Assembly: GCA_005885565.1 (NCBI GenBank)
Contig: VAXK01000089.1
Coordinates: forward strand, 1 to 5,351
Direction: 5' to 3'
DNA length: 5,351 bases
Source of the DNA: Actinomycetota bacterium
GTDB lineage: Bacteria > Actinomycetota > Thermoleophilia > Gaiellales > Gaiellaceae
The translations under genes were made by a program, and so were the position numbers. The notes under the pieces were generated by a model that was not told the DNA's origin, searched no databases, and saw nothing but the letters and a program-made list of their open reading frames with translations. Of the stretch, positions 1 through 5,029 are shown piece after piece. How positions within the stretch are numbered: position 1 is the stretch's first letter; every line of letters starts with the position of its first letter.

Positions 1-1
1 G

Positions 2-1165
2 ATCGGCGACGTCATCTCCGACGCGATCGAGAAGGTCGGCAAGGACGGCGTCGTGAACGTCGAGGAGGGCCAGACGTTCGGCCTCGAGCTCGAGTTCACC
101 GAGGGCATGCAGTTCGACAAGGGCTACCTGTCGCCGTACATGATCACCGACCCCGAGCGCATGGAGGCCGTCCTCGAGGACCCGTACATCCTGGTCGCGA
201 ACCAGAAGATCGGGGCCGTCAAGGACCTGCTGCCCGTGCTCGAGCAGGTGATCCAGGCCGGCCGGCCGCTGCTCATCGTCGCCGAGGACGTCGAGGGCGA
301 GTCGCTCGCGACGATCGTCGTCAACAAGCTGCGCGGCACGTTCACTGCCGTCGCGGTCAAGGCGCCGGGCTTCGGTGACCGCCGCAAGCGGATGCTCGAG
401 GACATCGCGATCCTCACGGGCGCCGAGGTGATCACCGAGGAGATGGGCCTCAAGCTCGAGAACACGAAGCTCTCGCAGCTCGGCCGGGCCCGTCGCGTCG
501 TCGTCGACAAGGACACGACGACGATCATCGACGGCGCCGGCGACTCCGACGCGATCAAGGCCCGGATCAAGCAGCTGAAGTCCGAGGTCGAGAACACCGA
601 CTCCGACTTCGACCGCGAGAAGCTCCAGGAGCGCCTCGCGAAGCTGGCCGGCGGCGTCGCCGTCGTCAAGGTCGGCGCTGCGACCGAGACCGAGATGAAG
701 GAGAAGAAGCACCGCGTCGAGGACGCGCTGCAGGCGACCCGGGCCGCCCTCGAGGAGGGCATCGTGCCGGGTGGCGGCGTCGCGCTCCTGAACGCGGTCG
801 ACGCGATCAAGCTCGACAAGCTCGAGGGCGACGAGCGGACCGGTGCGGCGATCATCGTCCGGGCGCTCGAGGAGCCGATTCGGCAGCTCGCCTACAACGC
901 GGGGCTCGAGGGCTCCGTCGTCGTGAACCAGGTCCGTGAGGCCGAGACCGGCCAGGGCCTGAACGTCAACACGAACGAAGTCGAGGACCTCGTCAAGGCC
1001 GGGATCATCGATCCGACCATGGTGACGCGCTCGGCGCTGCAGAACGCCGCGTCGATCGCGAAGAACATCCTCACCACCGAGGCGATCGTCGCCGAGCCGC
1101 CCGAGAAGGCCGGCGCCGGGGCTGGAATGCCCGGCGGCATGGGCGACATGGGCGGAATGATGTAG
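2..1165 (+). CDS. groEL: 60-kDa chaperonin GroEL (Hsp60), C-terminal ~387 residues, 5' partial
   Basis: GroEL is the cytosolic ATP-driven folding chaperonin; it forms two heptameric rings and works with GroES. The frame is open from the left edge, so the 17 codons before position 53 (beginning IGDVISDAIEKVG) belong to this gene. The GTG at 53 is an internal valine, not a start. Compared with the usual ~540 residues, roughly the first 155-160 are missing, including most of the N-terminal equatorial domain. Present are the apical domain (GYLSPYM substrate-binding strand near 123; AEDVEGE; KAPGFGDRRK near 361), the second intermediate segment (EKLQERLAKLAGGVAV; VGAATETEMKEKKHR), and the C-terminal equatorial domain (VEDALQATRA, with its Asp codon at 722-724 matching the ATP-hydrolysis Asp398 of E. 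coli GroEL; PGGGVALL; DPTMVTRSALQNA; LTTEAIVAE). The tail is the typical flexible Gly/Met-rich end, MPGGMGDMGGMM. Two adjacent TAG codons end it. Identification is very secure; whether it is the only groEL copy cannot be told, and groES is not in view. Confidence 0.98.
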   Translation: MGDVISDAIEKVGKDGVVNVEEGQTFGLELEFTEGMQFDKGYLSPYMITDPERMEAVLEDPYILVANQKIGAVKDLLPVLEQVIQAGRPLLIVAEDVEGESLATIVVNKLRGTFTAVAVKAPGFGDRRKRMLEDIAILTGAEVITEEMGLKLENTKLSQLGRARRVVVDKDTTTIIDGAGDSDAIKARIKQLKSEVENTDSDFDREKLQERLAKLAGGVAVVKVGAATETEMKEKKHRVEDALQATRAALEEGIVPGGGVALLNAVDAIKLDKLEGDERTGAAIIVRALEEPIRQLAYNAGLEGSVVVNQVREAETGQGLNVNTNEVEDLVKAGIIDPTMVTRSALQNAASIAKNILTTEAIVAEPPEKAGAGAGMPGGMGDMGGMM

Positions 1166-1168
1166 TAG

Positions 1169-1195
1169 CGCGGGGGAACCCCTGGTTCCCCCGCG
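1169..1195 (+). terminator. Perfect 12-bp GC-rich hairpin just after groEL stop
   Basis: CGCGGGGGAACC (1169-1180) pairs perfectly with GGTTCCCCCGCG (1184-1195) around a 3-nt loop. It begins 3 nt after the first TAG and directly abuts the second. No T run follows, so it is not a canonical U-tailed terminator. It may mark or protect the groEL mRNA 3' end, or act as a U-less terminator of the kind proposed for high-GC bacteria. The structure is seen; the role is inferred. Confidence 0.6.
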
Positions 1196-1196
1196 A

Positions 1197-1219
1197 GCCC
1201 CCTCCTTCACGGCGGGGGC
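1197..1219 (+). terminator. Second, weaker hairpin downstream of groEL
   Basis: GCCCCC (1197-1202) pairs with GGGGGC (1214-1219). CC (1204-1205) can also pair with GG (1211-1212), across one T/C mismatch and around a 5-nt loop. The sequence after it, GCGGTTCTTTC, is only modestly T-rich. It lies 1 nt after the first hairpin, and its G and C runs could pair with that hairpin's arms instead. Role uncertain. Confidence 0.3.
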
Positions 1220-1240
1220 GCGGTTCTTTCGGTTCAGGAG

Positions 1241-1276
1241 CCGCCCGAGGCTTTCGAGCTTCGGGCGGTTCTTTTC
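1241..1276 (+). terminator. Intrinsic terminator of groEL with UUCG loop and U-rich tail
   Basis: CCGCCCGAGGCT (1241-1252) pairs with AGCTTCGGGCGG (1257-1268) over 12 bp with one G-U wobble, around a TTCG tetraloop (1253-1256). It is followed at once by TTCTTTTCTTT (1269-1279). A strong GC stem, a stable tetraloop and a U-rich tail make this the best terminator in the window. It lies 75 nt past the groEL stop, so it is probably the main site that ends groEL transcription before the convergent gene. Confidence 0.85.
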
Positions 1277-1321
1277 TTTGTGGGCCTCCCGGCGGGCATA
1301 GCGAGAAACTGCCTCTAGATA

Positions 1322-1353
1322 CGCGAAACGCCCGGAGGGGCGGGCGTTTCGCG
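1322..1353 (-). terminator. Perfect 13-bp inverted repeat in the convergent intergenic region
   Basis: CGCGAAACGCCCG (1322-1334) is the exact reverse complement of CGGGCGTTTCGCG (1341-1353), with a 6-nt loop. It lies 95 nt downstream of the stop of the minus-strand protease gene, with no gene in between, so it is a candidate terminator for that gene. Read on the minus strand the stem is followed by TATCTAGAGGCAGTTTCTC, which has T residues but no clean U tract. On the plus strand the following sequence is G-rich. It may act in both directions as a barrier between the convergent genes. Confidence 0.5.
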
Positions 1354-1447
1354 GAGGGGGTGGGGGAGGTGGTTCGGGGTACGTATCGGGGTTCGCCGCG
1401 GGACCGCCGATCCCTCCAAAAGGGGTTCCTCCACTAGGACCTTCGGC

Positions 1448-2959
1448 CTATTCGCTCACCGCCCGAAGTGCGTCTACCAAGCCGCTGCCGTAGAAGCCGT
1501 TCGACTTCGCGTTGCCCCGGCACGTGGCTGTGTTCGAGGCCAGGATGCCGGGCGGGACGTCGTACGTGACCGTCGGCGGGGCCGGGCACGGGAGCGGTGA
1601 CGCGCTGCGCTCGAGCACCTTCTCGACGTCGTCCGGCCGCATGTGTGGGTGCCCGAGCTGGGAGACGACCAGGGCCGCGACTCCCGCTACGTCGGGAACG
1701 GCCATCGACGTCCCCTGCTCCCACGCATAGTCCGCGCAGCCGCCGGCGCCACAGTCCTGCTCGCGGAGCGAGGGGTCGATCGAGCCGATCGCCTCCGCGG
1801 GCCAGGCCCCGAGGACGCGGCCGCCGCCGTGGATCCCCGCGCCGGGCGGCTGGAAGCGCCGGTCGCCGCCGGGCGCGACCACGTCGACCTGCTGCGTGCC
1901 GTAGTTCGAGTAGTACGCCTTCCGGTCGAGCGACCCGGTCGACGCGACGCCGACCACTCCGGGGAGGTCGGCCGGCAGCTCGACGACCGAGTCCATCACC
2001 TGCTTGTCGCTCAGGTCGAGGTCGTCGTTGCCGACCGCGGCCACCGGCAGGACGCCGGCGTCGCGTGCGTAGGCGACCGCGCGGCGCATGAGCTCGTAGT
2101 CGACCTTGTCCTTCCGGTCGACGAACGCGCCCAGGCTCAGCGAGGCCACGTTCGCGTGCTGGTCGGCCGCGTAGACGAGCGCCTGCGCGATGCCCGAGAA
2201 GCTCCCGTCGCCGTTCCGGTCGAGCACCTTGAGCGCGAGCGTCGTCACGTTCGGCGCGACGCCCGCGATGCCGACGCCGTTCAGCGGCGCGGCGACGGCG
2301 CTCAGGCACCAGGTGCCGTGTCCGTTGTGGTCCTGGAGATCGAGCTCGGAGGGGACGAACGAGCGGCTGCGCGCGAGGTCGAGGTTGGGAGCGATGTCCG
2401 GATGGGACGTGTCTGCGCCGGTGTCGAGCACTGCGACGACGACGTCGCGCCGCCCGCGCTGCACCGCGTACGAGCCCGAGGCGGTCGCGCCGATTCGGGC
2501 CTTGTCCCACTGCTGGCCGGAGAGCGGATCGCCGCCGCTCGAGGGCGCGGCCGCCGCCCGAGGCGCGCTTCCGCCCGCGTCGTCGCTCGGGATCAGCTGC
2601 CGCACCGCGTCCACGCCGACGCCGGCGACCTGCGGGATCGACGCAGCCGCCGCGGCGAAGTCGCCGCGCGCGGACGAGGCGCGAACGGCGCCGAGCTGCG
2701 GCAGGGTCGCCGTCACCGTGCCGCCCGCGGCGGAGACCAGCTTCGACGCGTTCGCGGGCAGGCCGCTCCCGCCGGTGAAGACGACGACGTAGCGCTGCGG
2801 CCCGCCGCCGTCGGTCCGCGCGCCGCCCGGGGCGACGAGCGTCAGGGCAAGTGCCGCGGCGCCGAGCGCCACGAGCGGCCGCTTCGCGATCCTCTCCAAG
2901 GCCCTCCGTGCATCGGCCGGCGCAGCCTCGAGGCCGATACCTCGTCCGGGCGCACCCAT
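1448..2959 (-). CDS. Exported subtilisin-family (S8) serine protease with I9-like propeptide
   Basis: A secreted endopeptidase of the subtilase family, made as a pre-pro-enzyme. Residues ~21-47 look like a signal peptide (ERIAKRPLV, then hydrophobic ALGAAALALTLVA). Residues ~55-120 resemble an I9 inhibitor propeptide (QRYVVVFTGG; AAGGTVTATLPQLGAVRAS). A Gly/Ala/Ser/Pro linker leads to the catalytic domain at ~150. The catalytic residues are all present: Asp179 (VAVLDTGAD), His214 (NGHGTWC), oxyanion Asn311 (AAVGNDD) and Ser418 (GTSMAVPDVAG). The five cysteines are C218, C403, C408, C458 and C480; the last four could make two disulfides, leaving C218 beside the catalytic His. Length is normal for a single-domain secreted subtilase. 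The start is uncertain. The ATG at 2957-2959 has no Shine-Dalgarno and would put ~28 residues before the hydrophobic stretch; a TTG at 2897-2899 (residue 21) gives a standard short n-region after GGAGGG, but with only 2-3 nt spacing. It lies 52 nt after the propeller gene on the same strand. Substrate is unknown; extracellular protein degradation is the default inference. Confidence 0.93.
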   Translation of the reverse strand: MGAPGRGIGLEAAPADARRALERIAKRPLVALGAAALALTLVAPGGARTDGGGPQRYVVVFTGGSGLPANASKLVSAAGGTVTATLPQLGAVRASSARGDFAAAAASIPQVAGVGVDAVRQLIPSDDAGGSAPRAAAAPSSGGDPLSGQQWDKARIGATASGSYAVQRGRRDVVVAVLDTGADTSHPDIAPNLDLARSRSFVPSELDLQDHNGHGTWCLSAVAAPLNGVGIAGVAPNVTTLALKVLDRNGDGSFSGIAQALVYAADQHANVASLSLGAFVDRKDKVDYELMRRAVAYARDAGVLPVAAVGNDDLDLSDKQVMDSVVELPADLPGVVGVASTGSLDRKAYYSNYGTQQVDVVAPGGDRRFQPPGAGIHGGGRVLGAWPAEAIGSIDPSLREQDCGAGGCADYAWEQGTSMAVPDVAGVAALVVSQLGHPHMRPDDVEKVLERSASPLPCPAPPTVTYDVPPGILASNTATCRGNAKSNGFYGSGLVDALRAVSE

Positions 2960-2964
2960 ACGAG

Positions 2965-2990
2965 GAAGGGCGGCCCGGAGGCCGCCCTTC
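2965..2990 (-). terminator. Perfect 11-bp hairpin between the propeller gene and the protease ATG
   Basis: On the plus strand GAAGGGCGGCC (2965-2975) pairs exactly with GGCCGCCCTTC (2980-2990), with a 4-nt loop. Read in the direction of the flanking genes it begins 21 nt after the propeller stop and ends 5 nt before the first ATG of the protease gene. No U tract follows. It is best explained as the 3'-end hairpin of the propeller mRNA. Any transcript that runs through would carry it where the ribosome binding site of that ATG should be, so it could also attenuate the protease. Confidence 0.6.
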
Positions 2991-3011
2991 GACGATCAGA
3001 TCAGTGGAGCG

Positions 3012-4916
3012 CTACGGCGCGAGGTCGCCGTAGATGTTCTGGTCGATCCCGCCGTCGTGCGGGCAGAGATCGCCGCTCCAGAAGCTGACCGGTCCCTTCT
3101 TGGTCTGGACCGTGTTGAGGGTCCGGCACTGGTGGACGTCGGACGTGGTCTGGTCTGCGTCCTCCGTCGCCTCACGCGGATCCGTCCCCTGAACCGTGTT
3201 CCGCCAGTCCGTCCAGACCGTGTACGCGAAGCTCCCGAGCGACGTCACCCAGAGGTAGTCGCCCGCGAACGGCACGGCGCGGTTGTCGAACTGCTCGTAG
3301 TTCGGGTTGGTCGAGACGTCGGTGATCCGCGTCTTCCCCGTCCAGGTCGTGCCCGCGTTGGTGGACGTCGCACCGTAGACGTCGAGCGACGGCACCGTCG
3401 TCCGGTCGGCGCAGTTGCCGATCGGCCGGGTGACGCTGTAGCACGGGTCGTTCCGGCTGTCCCACCAGATCGAGTGCAGGACACCGCCGTCGGCGGAGAT
3501 GTCCGGGAACACCTGGTGACCAGTCGCCTGGTCGTCGATCACGACCGGCGCGGTGTGCGTGCCGGACGCCCCGTCGTAGCGGACGAAGAACGTTCCGGCC
3601 TGACCGCCGACGCCACGGCCGTCCGTGCCGTACGTCGTTCCCGTCGGGGCCTCCGTGCCCGGCTTCGTCGCGTCGTAGACCATGTAGATCCACTCGTGCG
3701 ACGCGTCGAACTGGTCGGCCGTCGAGCGCACCTGCGTGTCGCGGCGGAAGAACGTGTAGCCCGAGGTGCACGCATCTGCGAAGTCACCGCAGTCGCGAGA
3801 TCGGTCGGAGTGCGCATCCGTTCCCTCGCTGGAGGCCGGATCGTCGCTGACCGCCTGGGTCGGAACGGGCTGAGGCGACGACTGGTCCTGCGCGTCGTTC
3901 GGAATGAACGTCGTGATCTGCTGCGCAGGCGAGAACGTCTTGCCGCAGTCGGTCGACTTGACGACGTAGATCGCGTCGGTCGAGGGGCCGACGGACGAGA
4001 ACGTCCGAAACGTCACGTAGACGTGGCCGTTGTGCGTCACCGAGATGTCCGGGAACTGGAGGCTCTTCAGCGACGACTCGAGCCTCATCGGCTGGGTGAA
4101 CGTTACGCCGTGGTCGGTCGAGCGGACGAAGTAGATCTCGTTCGCACCGCTGCCGTTGAACCGTGACCACGAGAAGTAGACGTTGCCGTCGCACGAGCCG
4201 CCCGTGCGGTCGGCCTCGATCGCCGTCTTGTCGTGGAAGACGCCGAGCAGGTTCGGCGCCGAGGAGCCGTGCGCGACGACGGTCGTGCCGTAGTACTCGA
4301 GCCCGTCCTTCGTCGTGTCGGTCGCGTCGGGACCGTCCGGGTTCCGGAAGCGCGCGACGAACACGTCGCCGAACGTCTTCGCGGTTCCCGCCGGGTCGCC
4401 CGAGCTCTCGGAGCCGAAGAACGCCCGTCCGTGGGCGTCCCACGCGATCACCGGGTCGCCGGCGGTCGCCGTCCGTGCCTGCGAGAGCGCGGCGTACGGC
4501 GACGAATCGTCCGGGTAGCCCGGGACGAGCGAGCTCGTCCAGCTCGAGCCTCCGTCGAGCGAGCGGTAGTACCCGAGCCAGATCGGCCCGACGGCGCCCG
4601 CAGGGATGCCCTTGTTGTACACGGCGCAGTAGTCGTTCGAGCTGCCGAGCAGGAGGCTCGTGTTCCGCGGGTCGACCTGCACCGCAGGCTCGTTCTGGCG
4701 CCCGTGCGAGATCGTGCACTCGTCGAGCGTCGCGTCGGTGTACGGGATGCCGGTCGCGAGCGTGTAGGCGCTGACGTAACCGGCGCCGCAGCCCCCGTCC
4801 GGATGGCAGTCGTTCGTGAGCCGAACGTCCGCCCCTGGTGTCGACGCCCCCGCGCCGCCCACCGCGAAGAACACGGCAAGGCACGCGAGAGCGGCCACAG
4901 TAAGAAGCTTTCTCAC
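3012..4916 (-). CDS. Exported BNR/sialidase-like beta-propeller protein
   Basis: A 634-residue secreted protein with the repeat pattern of the sialidase (BNR/Asp-box) superfamily. Residues 1-24 are a signal peptide (MRKLLTVAALACLAVFF; likely cut after AGA). Four Asp-box motifs (S-x-D-x-G-x-x-W/F) are visible: SLDGGSSW 119-126, STDHGVTF 266-273, STDCGKTF 321-328, and STNAGTTW 518-525 with Asp replaced by Asn. Blade-like blocks are NEPAVQVDPRNTS (75-87), DPVIAWD (154), DKTAIEADR...GNVYFSWSRF (229-253), two FPDIS units (288 and 470) and GDY...VWTDWRN (552-573), consistent with six or seven blades. Twelve cysteines outside the signal peptide suggest disulfides and an extracellular location. I see no FRIP/RIP motif of classical sialidases, so hydrolase activity is not shown; binding or another glycosidase role is possible. 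The GTG start (4914-4916) is fixed by a strong upstream Shine-Dalgarno and an immediate signal peptide. The partial upstream neighbour is a relative. Confidence 0.9.
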   Translation of the reverse strand: MRKLLTVAALACLAVFFAVGGAGASTPGADVRLTNDCHPDGGCGAGYVSAYTLATGIPYTDATLDECTISHGRQNEPAVQVDPRNTSLLLGSSNDYCAVYNKGIPAGAVGPIWLGYYRSLDGGSSWTSSLVPGYPDDSSPYAALSQARTATAGDPVIAWDAHGRAFFGSESSGDPAGTAKTFGDVFVARFRNPDGPDATDTTKDGLEYYGTTVVAHGSSAPNLLGVFHDKTAIEADRTGGSCDGNVYFSWSRFNGSGANEIYFVRSTDHGVTFTQPMRLESSLKSLQFPDISVTHNGHVYVTFRTFSSVGPSTDAIYVVKSTDCGKTFSPAQQITTFIPNDAQDQSSPQPVPTQAVSDDPASSEGTDAHSDRSRDCGDFADACTSGYTFFRRDTQVRSTADQFDASHEWIYMVYDATKPGTEAPTGTTYGTDGRGVGGQAGTFFVRYDGASGTHTAPVVIDDQATGHQVFPDISADGGVLHSIWWDSRNDPCYSVTRPIGNCADRTTVPSLDVYGATSTNAGTTWTGKTRITDVSTNPNYEQFDNRAVPFAGDYLWVTSLGSFAYTVWTDWRNTVQGTDPREATEDADQTTSDVHQCRTLNTVQTKKGPVSFWSGDLCPHDGGIDQNIYGDLAP

Positions 4917-4920
4917 AGAT

Positions 4921-4933
4921 CTCTCCCCCTCCT
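4921..4933 (-). promoter_or_regulatory. Shine-Dalgarno of the BNR propeller gene
   Basis: Read on the minus strand the leader contains AGGAGGGGGAGAG, ending 4 nt before the GTG start. The GGAGG core ends 11 nt from the start and a second purine core, GGAGAG, ends 4 nt from it. This decides for the GTG at 4914-4916 as the initiation codon. Confidence 0.75.
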
Positions 4934-4950
4934 AGGAGCTTGCAGACCCC

Positions 4951-4979
4951 ATTCTGCTTCGGTCGCGGGCAGGGTACAA
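4951..4979 (-). promoter_or_regulatory. Candidate housekeeping-type promoter of the BNR propeller gene
   Basis: On the minus strand TTGTAC (4974-4979) and CAGAAT (4951-4956) are separated by 17 nt. They match the TTGACA and TATAAT consensus at 3/6 and 4/6 positions. The pair lies just downstream of the preceding gene's hairpin, in a locally AT-richer patch, and would give a leader of roughly 25-30 nt containing the Shine-Dalgarno. Placement is sensible but the boxes are weak. Confidence 0.4.
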
Positions 4980-4995
4980 GAGGATTCGATATGTC

Positions 4996-5021
4996 GCAGG
5001 GGGCGCCGAAGCGCCCCCTGC
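4996..5021 (-). terminator. Hairpin terminator of the upstream partial propeller gene
   Basis: GCAGGGGGCGC (4996-5006) pairs perfectly over 11 bp with GCGCCCCCTGC (5011-5021). On the minus strand the loop is TTCG closed by C-G, the very stable cUUCGg tetraloop. It begins 8 nt after the TAA of the partial gene and is followed by GACATATCGAATCC, which is AT-richer but has no true U tract. It separates the two propeller genes into distinct transcripts, or at least marks the upstream mRNA end. Confidence 0.7.
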
Positions 5022-5029
5022 ACGTCCTG

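Larger units (their letters stand above)
1166..1447. other. Convergent intergenic region, no gene
   Basis: This 282-nt stretch separates the groEL stop from the protease stop. Apart from the hairpins listed separately it holds G-rich sequence at 1351-1392, including a short direct repeat TCGGGGT (1374-1380 and 1386-1392) around a TACGTA palindrome. I looked for a tRNA or small ORF with a ribosome binding site and found none. Confidence 0.7.

Noticed and set aside
1374..1392. Direct repeat TCGGGGT flanking TACGTA as a possible operator
   Set aside because: It lies between two convergent gene ends with no promoter to control, and is short enough to arise by chance in G-rich sequence.
1360..1420. 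Possible tRNA ending in CCA near 1416-1418
   Set aside because: No matching acceptor strand about 70 nt upstream, no proper T-arm GGTTCGA, and no cloverleaf on either strand.
1435..1450. Small stem overlapping the protease stop codon (TAGG/CCTA plus CC/GG, 3-nt loop, bulged A)
   Set aside because: Only six pairs with a bulge and no U tail; too weak to call a terminator.
1434..2510. 358-codon minus-strand frame overlapping the protease in another register
   Set aside because: An almost uninterrupted Arg/Gly/Ala-rich product, the typical frame-shifted shadow of a GC-rich gene.
1643..3088. 481-codon open frame on the plus strand, antisense to the protease gene
   Set aside because: Its product is an Arg/Ala/Val-rich low-complexity translation with no domain. 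It lies opposite a gene with all catalytic motifs and is the usual open antisense frame of high-GC coding DNA.
3057..4166. 369-codon open frame on the plus strand antisense to the propeller gene
   Set aside because: Arg/Val-rich translation with no recognisable family; it mirrors the codon positions of the real gene.
4875..4916. Lipobox in the propeller signal peptide (LAC at residues 10-12)
   Set aside because: The cysteine sits in the middle of the hydrophobic core, too early for lipoprotein processing, and an AGA cleavage site follows at ~24.
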